NCBI GenBank assembly: GCA_020735665.1
Contig: CP085928.1
Location: 2,896,833 to 2,960,832 of the forward strand
Reading direction: 5' to 3'
Source of the DNA: Lachnospiraceae bacterium GAM79
Lineage (GTDB): Bacteria > Bacillota > Clostridia > Lachnospirales > Lachnospiraceae
DNA: 64,000 nucleotides
The translations under genes and the position numbers were made by a program. The first letter of the stretch is position 1. The number at the start of each line of letters is the position of its first letter. Below are positions 26,491 through 34,904 of the stretch, one piece after another. The notes under the pieces were generated by a model that did no database searches, was not told the DNA's origin, and worked only from the letters and a program-made list of their open reading frames with translations.

Positions 26491-27951
26491 ATGAATCGGT
26501 CAATGATTTTATACGTAGTCGGACATGTGGTCATGCTGGAGGGGGTTATGCTTCTTCTGCCATGTCTGGTTTCGTTGATTTATCAGGAAAGTGAAGGAAT
26601 TGATTATCTGGTGATGGCAGTTATCTGTATGCTGCTTGGAGCCATCATTGTAAAACATAAACCTAAAGTAAATGTATTCTATCTGAAAGAGGGTTGTATC
26701 GCTACAGCATTGAGTTGGATAGCACTGAGTATATTTGGTGCACTTCCAATGTGCATATCAGGAGATATCCCATCTTTCACAGATGCGTTATTTGAGACGA
26801 TCTCCGGTTTTACAACCACAGGAGCCAGTATCTTAAACGATGTGGAAGTACTATCACGGACGACGTTGTTCTGGCGAAGCTTTACACACTGGATCGGTGG
26901 CATGGGTGTGCTGGTGTTTCTGCTTGCGGTATTGCCGCTTAGTGGCGGATCAAATATCAATCTGATGAAAGCAGAGAGCCCGGGACCTTCTGTTGGTAAG
27001 CTTGTACCGAAGATCAAGTATACGGCGCGAATATTATATGTTATCTACATTGTATTAACGGCTATAGAGATCATCTTGTTAATAGCCGGGAAAATGCCGG
27101 TATTCCATGCATTCTGTACCGGATTCGGAACAGCGGGTACAGGTGGATTCGGAACAAAGAATGATAGCTTTGCCAGCTTTTCGCCATATCTGCAGTGGGT
27201 GGTAACGATCTTTATGATCTTATTCGGCGTGAATTTTAATGCATACTATCTGGTTTTATTTGGCAATATCAAAAAGGCATTGAAGATGGAGGAGGTGCGA
27301 ACCTATTTCCTCATTATTGTGGCAGCGATCGTAGTTCTTGTATTGAATCTGATTCATACAATGGATGGATTCTGGACAGTACTCCGTCATGCATCGTTCC
27401 AGGTCGCTTCGATCATAACAACAACCGGATTCTCCAGTGTGGATTTTGACCTGTGGAACCAGACATGTAGGACGATACTGGTTATTCTGATGTTCATTGG
27501 TGCATGTGCAGGCAGTACCGGTGGTGGTATCAAGGTATCCCGATTTATCATCGTGGTAAAAAGTGTGATAAAAGAGTTGAATTCCTATCTGCATCCAAAG
27601 AGTATCAAGAAGATCAAAATGGACGGCAAGCCGATAGAGCATGAAGTGGTACGTGCGGTAAATGTATATTTTATAACATTTATCATCCTGTTTACAACAT
27701 CCGTACTGCTGATCTCCTTTGAGGGAAAAGATATGACATCAAACTTTACTGCGGTTGCGGCAACGATCAATAACATCGGACCGGGACTGGAGCTGGTAGG
27801 ACCAACGAAGAATTTTAATGTATATGGTACATTTTCCAAATATGTGTTGATGTTCGATATGCTTGCCGGAAGACTGGAGCTGTTCCCATTGCTCTTGTTG
27901 TTCTATCCGCCGGCATGGAAAGAATTACTGGCGGTCAGACGCAGAAAATAA
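26491..27951 (+). CDS. trkH: Trk potassium transporter, membrane subunit
   Basis: Potassium-translocating subunit, 486 residues, with repeated M1-P-M2 units. Selectivity-filter segments are visible at FETISGFTTTGASI (about residue 110), CTGFGTAGTGGFGTKN (about 215), QVASIITTTGFSSVDF (about 305) and AATINNIGPGLELVGP (about 430). CAGSTGGGIKVSRF (about 340-353) is the intramembrane loop typical of TrkH. It is in an operon with trkA. A short 59-base gap separates its end from the convergent PucR gene. Confidence 0.93.
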   Translation: MNRSMILYVVGHVVMLEGVMLLLPCLVSLIYQESEGIDYLVMAVICMLLGAIIVKHKPKVNVFYLKEGCIATALSWIALSIFGALPMCISGDIPSFTDALFETISGFTTTGASILNDVEVLSRTTLFWRSFTHWIGGMGVLVFLLAVLPLSGGSNINLMKAESPGPSVGKLVPKIKYTARILYVIYIVLTAIEIILLIAGKMPVFHAFCTGFGTAGTGGFGTKNDSFASFSPYLQWVVTIFMILFGVNFNAYYLVLFGNIKKALKMEEVRTYFLIIVAAIVVLVLNLIHTMDGFWTVLRHASFQVASIITTTGFSSVDFDLWNQTCRTILVILMFIGACAGSTGGGIKVSRFIIVVKSVIKELNSYLHPKSIKKIKMDGKPIEHEVVRAVNVYFITFIILFTTSVLLISFEGKDMTSNFTAVAATINNIGPGLELVGPTKNFNVYGTFSKYVLMFDMLAGRLELFPLLLLFYPPAWKELLAVRRRK

Positions 27952-28010
27952 CAGGCCAATTAATGACTGGATATATGCTGTACATGATATTAAAATGTGC
28001 TGTAGCAGGT

Positions 28011-29267
28011 TCAGGAAAACAAATCCAGATAACTGCGTACCTGAAATGCGGTCATCAGTTCAAAACGAGTGGACGGATCATCTAAGGCAAGATGTAAGTC
28101 CTCTCTTAATATACGAACACGATAATTGACGGTGTTCCTGTGACAGAACAGGGCACCGGCGATTTTTTGTATACTGCCATCACAGAGCAGATACTGATAG
28201 AGCGTTTCCAGATAATTCGTATGGTGCTGCTCATCGTATGTAATGATGGATCCCAGAGTATCGTTTACATATTCTCTAAGAACATCCATATCACTTACAG
28301 ATAAAAGAAGCTTATAGAATCCCATATCATCGAAGAAGAACAGGCTACTGTTCTTTTTTTGTGCCATCAGGGCGGCGCACTGTCCCTGTAAAAATGCCTG
28401 ACTTAATCCGGTCAGGTCTTTGGTTGGCGCACTGATTCCGATATACATGGAAGTTGTTCCGGCAGATTCTCCCATATGATACAGAAGCCGGCTAAGCTCC
28501 TGTTCGAGCCGTTCATTTGACCGCGCGGGGCAGATCAGCAGAGTATAGTTGGTGCCGTTGACAAATGTATATGGCAGATTATAGATTCTGACCAGACGTG
28601 TCAACAGATTCTGAAGAAAACTTCCGGCGGTGTTGGCATAAGCGGGTGGGGTGGAGAAACGATCGGAGTGTGGGATAGAGGTATTTGTCAGTGCAATGGA
28701 TGGTTCCACGGATGCTGTAGCTCTCAGATCTGATATATATACGAGATGGTATTGTGCATCTCCCTGAAAACCATGTTCATATAAGACAGGCAGGCTGATC
28801 TCCATCAGGGCTTTGTCATTTGGGTGAAGGATCACGCGCGAAAGTGCAGTTGAGATAGCCTGACTGGTCTGTGTATCGTCAAATATCCGATTGTAATAAT
28901 CGTGCGTAATATCGAAGATCCGTGTCTCCCATGGCATAAGAAAGAGCGGGTAATGCTTCCGGTCGCACAGCATACGGATACGGTCGGAGATATCGGAACG
29001 GTTCAGGTGCCCCCCAATATTGATAATAAGGCCGCAGGTTTTATGTTCGATCAGCCCTTTGATGAAGTTATATAACCAGTATTCATTTCCACACAGGACG
29101 CCGGTCGTAATGATCAGTTCACCGCCGTGCAGGAATTCCAGTGTGCCGGGATCTTCTGATATATAGACCCAGTTCATGAGGTTATCCAGCCCTTCTTCTC
29201 CTGCGATCAGATCCAGTCCATAGGTGCTTTTTGTCTCTTTATATAAATCTCTTAATAATATTGCCAT
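28011..29267 (-). CDS. PucR-family transcriptional regulator
   Basis: Regulator of 418 residues. The N-terminal PucR domain (about 1-125, LRDLYKETKSTYGLDLIAGE, then LDNLMNWVYISED) and a C-terminal PucR HTH_30 (about 350-418: LETLYQYLLCDGSIQKIAGA, FCHRNTVNYRVRIL) are clear. It is divergent from a class III aminotransferase gene. PucR proteins often control purine, amine or amino-acid catabolism, so regulation of that neighbour is likely. The ligand is unknown. Confidence 0.9.
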   Translation of the reverse strand: MAILLRDLYKETKSTYGLDLIAGEEGLDNLMNWVYISEDPGTLEFLHGGELIITTGVLCGNEYWLYNFIKGLIEHKTCGLIINIGGHLNRSDISDRIRMLCDRKHYPLFLMPWETRIFDITHDYYNRIFDDTQTSQAISTALSRVILHPNDKALMEISLPVLYEHGFQGDAQYHLVYISDLRATASVEPSIALTNTSIPHSDRFSTPPAYANTAGSFLQNLLTRLVRIYNLPYTFVNGTNYTLLICPARSNERLEQELSRLLYHMGESAGTTSMYIGISAPTKDLTGLSQAFLQGQCAALMAQKKNSSLFFFDDMGFYKLLLSVSDMDVLREYVNDTLGSIITYDEQHHTNYLETLYQYLLCDGSIQKIAGALFCHRNTVNYRVRILREDLHLALDDPSTRFELMTAFQVRSYLDLFS

Positions 29268-29685
29268 GTTTAAGATTCCTTTCTTGGCAGCGTTTGATAA
29301 TTATTATTCGTCTATGGATAAGAAGTCAGTTTGACCCAAATGTGATATGTGTGTATTGAGTCGGTTGCAGCTTGTTGCTTTGAGGCAGTTTGTGTATGTC
29401 TGCCCGAAATATGCTTAATTATATAAGGCGTTTGCCGACTGCTACTTAATATATTAAACCATTGATTTGTGCTACTTATTACAATAACCCAACAATATCA
29501 TAGAAAATATGTGTCTGTCAAACATATACTTGTGCTAACAGCACAAAGCGGGGCGGAAGTTTTGTGCTGGCGGGATATGGTGATCGGTTTTTATGAATGG
29601 CATACTGTAGAAAATTTACAAGAGCAAATAAATGAACGGCACAGATATAAAGGCCGTCCGTATAAGAAGATGGAGGATGATACAT
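29268..29685. other. Divergent control region between the PucR gene and the aminotransferase
   Basis: About 420 bases without a supported gene. A TTAATATATTAA palindrome lies near 29445-29456, and GCTACTTA occurs twice within about 35 bases (near 29438 and 29471), which are candidate regulator sites. An 89-residue ORF (29469-29738) runs into the aminotransferase in another frame and is not credible. Confidence 0.4.
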
Positions 29686-31044
29686 ATGTTAAGAACAGAT
29701 TTACCGGAAATAATAACAGAGACTTTACCCGGTCCTAAGGCACAGGCAATTATAGACAGAAGAGCGCAGGCAGTTCCAAATGCGATCCGTTGTGGATATC
29801 CGGTTGTTATAGAACGAGGTGAAGGCGCCATGATCGAGGATGTCGATGGCAACAAGTTCTTGGATTGGATCGGTGGTGTCGGTGTATTGAATATCGGATT
29901 TTCCCAGCCGGAAGTCGTTGAAGCAGTAAAAGCACAGGCAGATAAATATTTTCACGGCATGTTCAATGTTGTAACACATGAAGGCTATGTAGCACTTGCA
30001 GAGAAGTTATCCGGCATTGCACCTGTAAAGGGCGACAGCAAGAAAGCATTCTTTGCAAATAGTGGAGCAGAAGCAGACGAGAATGCCGTTAAGGTAGCAA
30101 AGGCATATACAAAACGTCCGAATATCATCGTATTCTCCGGTGCATTCCATGGAAGAACACATTTTACAATGGCAATGACATCCAAGAAAGCATATGCAAA
30201 GGATATGGGACCGTTAGCAGCCGGCGTGTTCCGTGCACAGTTCCCATATTATTATAGAAATCCGGAAGGAATGCCTGAGGATAAGGCAGTTGATTACTAT
30301 ATCAAATCTATCTACGATGTATTTGAACAGTGTGCAGCAGCAGACACGATCGCAGCGATCGTTGTTGAGCCGCTTCAGGGCGAAGGTGGTTTCATTCCTG
30401 CTCCGATCGAATGGGTAAAAGCAGTTCGTAAGATCTGTGATGAAAATGGTATCCTGCTGATCGCAGATGAGGTACAGAGCGGTTTCTGCAGAACCGGTCG
30501 TATGTTTGCTTCTGTTTACTGGCAGGAGGCAGGTGTAGAGCCTGATATCATCGCAACAGCAAAATCCATTGCAGCAGGTGTTCCATTGTCGGCAATTATT
30601 GCAAGAACTGAGGTTATGGATGCAGTTCCGGCAGGAACGATCGGTGGAACCTATTGTGGAAATCCACTGGCATGTGCCGCATCCTTAAAGACGATCGAGA
30701 TTATGGAGAGAGATCATCTGGCAGAGCGTTCCTGTGAGATCGGTAAAAAAGTGACAGAGCGTTATCTGGAAATGCAGAAGAAATATCCGGTTATCGGTGA
30801 TGTCAGAGGACTTGGCGGTATGATCGGTATCGAATTCGTAAAAGATCAGGAAACAAAAGAACCGGATGCAGCATTTACATCTGACCTGATCCAGACTTGT
30901 GCGAAGAAAGGTCTGTTAGTAGAAGGCGCAGGAACTTACAACAATGTAATCCGTTTCCTTGCACCGCTTGTCATGACAGATGAGCAGCTTGCAGCCGGTC
31001 TTGATATTTTTGAAGCATCCATCAAAGAATGTCTGAACCACTAA
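29686..31044 (+). CDS. Class III PLP-dependent aminotransferase, 4-aminobutyrate type
   Basis: Cytosolic aminotransferase of about 452 residues. It has the family's core: FANSGAEADENAVKVAKAY (phosphate-binding region), FHGRTHFTMAMTSK, VVEPLQGEGGF, LIADEVQSGFCRTGRMFA and the PLP lysine in IATAKSIAAGVPLSAI (about residue 305). The pattern is nearest to 4-aminobutyrate/omega-amino acid:2-oxoglutarate aminotransferases, but substrate cannot be fixed. ATG 29686 has GGAGG about nine bases upstream. It is divergent from the PucR regulator and ends at a terminator, so it is a single-gene unit. Confidence 0.88.
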   Translation: MLRTDLPEIITETLPGPKAQAIIDRRAQAVPNAIRCGYPVVIERGEGAMIEDVDGNKFLDWIGGVGVLNIGFSQPEVVEAVKAQADKYFHGMFNVVTHEGYVALAEKLSGIAPVKGDSKKAFFANSGAEADENAVKVAKAYTKRPNIIVFSGAFHGRTHFTMAMTSKKAYAKDMGPLAAGVFRAQFPYYYRNPEGMPEDKAVDYYIKSIYDVFEQCAAADTIAAIVVEPLQGEGGFIPAPIEWVKAVRKICDENGILLIADEVQSGFCRTGRMFASVYWQEAGVEPDIIATAKSIAAGVPLSAIIARTEVMDAVPAGTIGGTYCGNPLACAASLKTIEIMERDHLAERSCEIGKKVTERYLEMQKKYPVIGDVRGLGGMIGIEFVKDQETKEPDAAFTSDLIQTCAKKGLLVEGAGTYNNVIRFLAPLVMTDEQLAAGLDIFEASIKECLNH

Positions 31045-31098
31045 AGAAATCTTAACATAAACAAAACAACAATCCTTATATATATGAATCGCACAAAC

Positions 31099-31166
31099 AA
31101 CCGCTGTGGCGAGACAATCCCTAGGGTCAATCCCTAGACGCTGTCTTACCATAGCGGTTATTTTTA
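31099..31166 (+). terminator. Aminotransferase terminator with an embedded direct repeat
   Basis: An 11-bp stem AACCGCTGTGG (31099-31109) with CCATAGCGGTT (31149-31159), one G-U pair, followed by ATTTTTAT. The 39-base loop contains CAATCCCTAG twice and a nested AGACA/TGTCT pair, more elaborate than a plain terminator needs. Confidence 0.78.
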
Positions 31167-31233
31167 TATTCCCCTCTGGTTCCTAGCGGTATGGATATTC
31201 ATGATGTTGTGAGGCAAATTATTATCTGGTATC

Positions 31234-31428
31234 CCCTCTGACTGGCAATTGGTATGGTTATCCATGACATTGTGAGTATTTCGTCGTGAGATGCACATTG
31301 GCAGCGAATGCGGGCGCATGTCTGAGTCCGTAGGACGAGTTTGCGCAGGAGCATGAGCGAATCAGCCATGTGCATCGAACAGAAAACGGAACAAGTCATG
31401 ATAACCATACCAATTGCCAGTCGGAGGG
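31234..31428 (+). repeat. Long hairpin element iv, 195 bases
   Basis: Arms CCCTCTGACTGGCAATTGG with GGTATGGTTATC on the left are mirrored on the right with one mismatch in 26, and further in GATGCACAT pairs with ATGTGCATC. The centre, at 31331, is the hairpin GTCC-GTA-GGAC flanked by TGTCTGA and GAGTT, the same apex as elements i and ii but with different stem bases. A degenerate direct copy of the left arm (CCCCTCTGGT to TGTTGTGAGG) lies at 31172-31214. Confidence 0.75.
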
Positions 31429-31561
31429 ACTGCCTTTAAACAAATCTTAACGCCTCTGCAATAGAGATGATGGCATTTTGATGCATTTGGATGCTATAAA
31501 CATGGAGTAAACTCTGGAAAAAGGAGAATTATGTAAAAAGACGGGAGGTATGTAGGGAAAA

Positions 31562-32329
31562 TTGAAGAAATTGTGGCTTAGAATAGTATTATTCATAGCA
31601 GGATTTGCAGGAGTATTCATATTTCTGTATCCATTTGTTACGAAGGGGATTAAAAACATAGGAAATCTTACGGGAGTTGTTCTTGGTATCTGCCTGATCT
31701 TATATGCGGCATGGTTCCACAGGGTGAATTGCCGGGTGAAAAAATGGCTGACCCGGACTACCGGAAAAGTAATATGCGGGATCGTTTTGCTGATTGTATT
31801 AGTTGCAGTTGGATTTGCGGCAGCAGGAACGATATGCATGGTACGGGCATCGAAGACAGCACCGAAGGATGAAACTGTCATGATCGTGCTTGGCTGTGGT
31901 GTAAATGGCGACCGACCAAGCCTGATGTTGACGGAACGCTTAGATGCAGCGTATGATTATCTGAATACACATGAAGAGGTTGTGGGTATTCTGTCCGGAG
32001 GACAGGGAAAAGGTGAGAATATCAGTGAAGCGGAGTGCATGTACCGGTATCTGACAGAAAAGGGAATTGCAAAAGAACGTTTATATAAGGAAGAACGGTC
32101 AACTTCGACCAGAGAGAATCTTCTGTACTCAAAGAAGATCATGGAAGAGGAACATCTGGATTTCCGGGTCATTATTGTAACAAATGAATTTCATGAATAC
32201 CGGGCATCTGTTATTGCAGAACATACAGGTATAACACCATCGGCGGTGTGCGGGAAAACAGCGTGGTGGTTACTGCCAACTTATTATCTGAGGGAGCTTT
32301 ACGGAATCGTCTTTGAATGGATTTTTTAG
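31562..32329 (+). CDS. YdcF/SanA-like DUF218 membrane protein
   Basis: Envelope protein of 255 residues. Three hydrophobic helices occupy about 8-28, 36-52 and 70-92, followed by a DUF218 domain (about 103-245) with MIVLGCGVNGDRPSLMLTER, ILSGGQGKGENISEAECM, STSTRENLLYSK and VTNEFHEYRA. Such proteins are linked to envelope maintenance and vancomycin sensitivity in other bacteria; the reaction is unknown. The start is TTG 31562 with a GGGA site close by and GGGAGG further up; no ATG lies in a better place. Confidence 0.8.
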   Translation: MKKLWLRIVLFIAGFAGVFIFLYPFVTKGIKNIGNLTGVVLGICLILYAAWFHRVNCRVKKWLTRTTGKVICGIVLLIVLVAVGFAAAGTICMVRASKTAPKDETVMIVLGCGVNGDRPSLMLTERLDAAYDYLNTHEEVVGILSGGQGKGENISEAECMYRYLTEKGIAKERLYKEERSTSTRENLLYSKKIMEEEHLDFRVIIVTNEFHEYRASVIAEHTGITPSAVCGKTAWWLLPTYYLRELYGIVFEWIF

Positions 32330-32521
32330 ATAGCTTAAACAAAAAACTTAAGAATCTTAAAAATTTGGATACAAAATGGATGTAATTTTTTGATATAACC
32401 TGACTTAACAAATCTTAACAACACCTGACGCATACTTGAATTATAGATGCAAATGCTATAATGTGTGGATGGTTATTGAAAATTAAAATCAGGACATATT
32501 GGAAAAAGAGAGGATATGGTT

Positions 32522-33277
32522 ATGATTTTAGACAATGACAAAAGAATAGATGAAAAGATAAAAGGTGCTATGCAGCCTGAAAATGCAGAGAAGATACTGA
32601 TCGTTGATGATGAAAAGGATATAAGAAAGCTGGTTGGAATCTATCTGAAGAGACAGGGATATCAGATCCTGGAAGCCGAAAACGGAAAACAGGCGATTGA
32701 TCTGGTGAGAGAGAATTCCGATATCGATCTGATCATTATGGATATTATGATGCCTGAAATGTCAGGAACTGAGAGTTGCTCTGCCATTCGAGAATTTTCA
32801 TCTGTTCCTGTGCTGTTTTTAACAGCCAAGACGCAGGAGCCGGATAAGAATGAGGCATATGATACAGGTGGAGATGATTTCTTAAGCAAGCCATTTGAAC
32901 AGAGTGAACTGGTTCGAAAGGTGAAAGCACTTATCCGTCGGTATAATATATATAAAGGAAGAGAGGATAACAATGACGGTATTCTCCGAGTCGGAGCAAT
33001 ATCGATCGATCCGTATAAACGTGTTGTGACGAAAGACAATGAAGTTATCCATCTGACGGATAAAGAATTTGCATTGCTGTTTTTCCTTGTGAAGAATCGT
33101 GGAAGATCCTGGAATCTGGATGAATTATATGAGAACATCTGGCAGGAAAAATATCTTCCGTCCTCATCAAATACGGTTATGGTACATGTATTAAGACTTC
33201 GGCAGAAGATCGAGGATAATCCGGCACAACCGGAAATCATCAGAACCATATATGGAAAGGGCTATCAGGTGGATTAA
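32522..33277 (+). CDS. OmpR-family response regulator linked to dlt
   Basis: Response regulator of about 251 residues. The receiver domain (about 20-140) has DDEKD, the phospho-acceptor Asp in LIIMDIMMPEMSG (about residue 75), Thr in FLTAKT and Lys in FLSKPF. The winged helix (about 150-251) ends in VHVLRLRQKIEDNP and TIYGKGYQVD. A short extra N-terminal stretch precedes the receiver. ATG 32522 is eight bases after GAGAGG; ATG 32516 is also in frame. It pairs with the following kinase and with the dlt genes, as in systems that adjust surface charge to cationic peptides. Confidence 0.9.
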   Translation: MILDNDKRIDEKIKGAMQPENAEKILIVDDEKDIRKLVGIYLKRQGYQILEAENGKQAIDLVRENSDIDLIIMDIMMPEMSGTESCSAIREFSSVPVLFLTAKTQEPDKNEAYDTGGDDFLSKPFEQSELVRKVKALIRRYNIYKGREDNNDGILRVGAISIDPYKRVVTKDNEVIHLTDKEFALLFFLVKNRGRSWNLDELYENIWQEKYLPSSSNTVMVHVLRLRQKIEDNPAQPEIIRTIYGKGYQVD

Positions 33278-33299
33278 CAGCCGGTAGAAAGTATGCGGT

Positions 33300-34877
33300 A
33301 TGAAGGACAGAGCAGAACAGAAAAGATTTGAAAAAGATGCAGAAAAAAGGCTTACATTAAATACAAAGCTGATTCTTGTAATAGCAGGAAGCCTGTTGCT
33401 TGCGGTCGTATTGTTCTTTATCTGGCTGAAGACAACCGTATATGTGATTGATAAGAAATATCTGAACGAGGCAACTGTAGCACGGAGAACGGAAGAAAAG
33501 ATTGACCGTTTCTCTGATTATGTCAGTAAGAATAAAGTTAAATCCACAGATATGAATGCTATTCTCAGTTGGCAGCGGGAAGAGGGAAGTGTATATCTTC
33601 TGGTTTACCAGAATGAGAATGTAATATATGATTCAACAAAGCAAAAAAGACGAACCATGGTGGAACGTTTTTTTAATAAAATATCCAATGGGAATCAGAA
33701 AGGCAGAAAGCTTGCAGAGTCTGAAGAAGACAAAAGGCAGATGCTGAATAACATCAAAAGCAAACATTTGCTTGAGATTTATCGGAAGAAAGCAGAGTCA
33801 AAAAAACAGGAAGAACGATCAGATCGGAGTATCTTCGATGATACGTCCTCTACGGAGACGGATTATACAGAGACGATTCCGTCCAATGCTTCGGATGTGG
33901 AAGACTTTGCATCCCAGTATGGCAGTTATGCATTCTATTCGGTTCGTTTTGAAGATGGATTATATGATGTCTGCATCGTAGATTATTCTGAGAAAAAGGT
34001 CTATTACATATGGGTGACGATAGGCTTTTTGGTATGTTCATTTATATTTATGTTGTTGGTTATGCTCTATAACGGCCGGGTAGTAAGGCGTGTAAAGAGA
34101 TTGACACATGAGGTGTCAAAGATCAAGAAAACAGATATCAATGCGACGATTACGAAGTCGGGACATGACGAGATCCTGACACTTGCTGAGAATATAGACA
34201 GCATGAGAAATTCGATCATTGATCAGATGAGTAAGGAAAAAGAAGCATGGCAGGCGAACCGGGATCTGGTCACAGCGATGGCGCATGATATCCGGACACC
34301 GCTTACGGTGTTAAGCGGATATCTGGATCTGCTTGAGACAGGGGAATTTGAATCTGACGAAGAGTACAAACAGTATGTTGATATATGCGTTGCCAAAGCA
34401 GGACAGTTGAAAGATCTGTCAGACAAGCTGTTCCGATATTTCTTCGTTTATTCCGGGCATACCGATGAACTGAAAATGGAAGTTTATCATGCAAAGGAGT
34501 TTTTCCAGCAGATGATCGGAGAATATATGTGCCTGCTTGAAGAAAAGGGAATCACTTTCCGGATCACAACAGAGGACAATTCACCGCTGATAAAGATCGA
34601 TGCCCCATATCTGAAACGATTGTTTGATAATATATTTATAAATATAAGAAAATATTCTGATTACAGCAAGCCGGTAGATATCACATATCACACAACCGAA
34701 TCGAAGGTAGAGCTGGTGATCAGTAATTATATAAATAAAAACAGAAATGAAGCTGAAAGTACCAGAATTGGACTCAAAACCTGTGAGAAGATCGCACAGG
34801 AAATGGAAATAGAGTTTTCAGCAAATGAGAAAAAAGACAGATATACAGTCAGGCTGATATTTGTAATTGTAAAGTAA
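33300..34877 (+). CDS. Sensor histidine kinase linked to dlt
   Basis: Membrane kinase of 525 residues. One helix at about 25-45, an extracellular sensor of about 185 residues that is very Lys/Glu/Arg-rich (LESEEDKRQMLNNIKSK region), a second helix at about 238-258 and a HAMP linker. The H box is AMAHDIRTPLTVLSGYLDL (His about residue 330). The ATPase N box is FDNIFINIRKYSD; its glycine loops (TRIGLKTCEKIAQEM) are short and degenerate. It follows the response regulator by 22 bases and precedes dltA by 27. Confidence 0.88.
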   Translation: MKDRAEQKRFEKDAEKRLTLNTKLILVIAGSLLLAVVLFFIWLKTTVYVIDKKYLNEATVARRTEEKIDRFSDYVSKNKVKSTDMNAILSWQREEGSVYLLVYQNENVIYDSTKQKRRTMVERFFNKISNGNQKGRKLAESEEDKRQMLNNIKSKHLLEIYRKKAESKKQEERSDRSIFDDTSSTETDYTETIPSNASDVEDFASQYGSYAFYSVRFEDGLYDVCIVDYSEKKVYYIWVTIGFLVCSFIFMLLVMLYNGRVVRRVKRLTHEVSKIKKTDINATITKSGHDEILTLAENIDSMRNSIIDQMSKEKEAWQANRDLVTAMAHDIRTPLTVLSGYLDLLETGEFESDEEYKQYVDICVAKAGQLKDLSDKLFRYFFVYSGHTDELKMEVYHAKEFFQQMIGEYMCLLEEKGITFRITTEDNSPLIKIDAPYLKRLFDNIFINIRKYSDYSKPVDITYHTTESKVELVISNYINKNRNEAESTRIGLKTCEKIAQEMEIEFSANEKKDRYTVRLIFVIVK

Positions 34878-34904
34878 AGGAGGTCCAGAGATACTCTGGA
34901 ACAG
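34876..34904 (+). promoter_or_regulatory. dltA ribosome site separated from the start by a small hairpin
   Basis: AAAGGAGGT (34876-34884) is 20 bases from ATG 34905, too far for a normal site. The gap holds a perfect hairpin CCAGAG-ATA-CTCTGG (34885-34899), which when folded leaves five bases between site and start. A weaker GGA at 34898-34900 is the only closer alternative. Confidence 0.6.

Noticed and set aside
29469..29738. 89-residue ORF before the aminotransferase
   Set aside because: It overlaps the aminotransferase start in another frame and has no good ribosome site.
31290..31372. Hammerhead ribozyme (CUGA next to a GUCC/GGAC stem and GA)
   Set aside because: The invariant hammerhead core CUGANGA with GAAA is not present; the sequence is CUGA, stem, GAGUU, and copies i and ii show the same non-hammerhead pattern.
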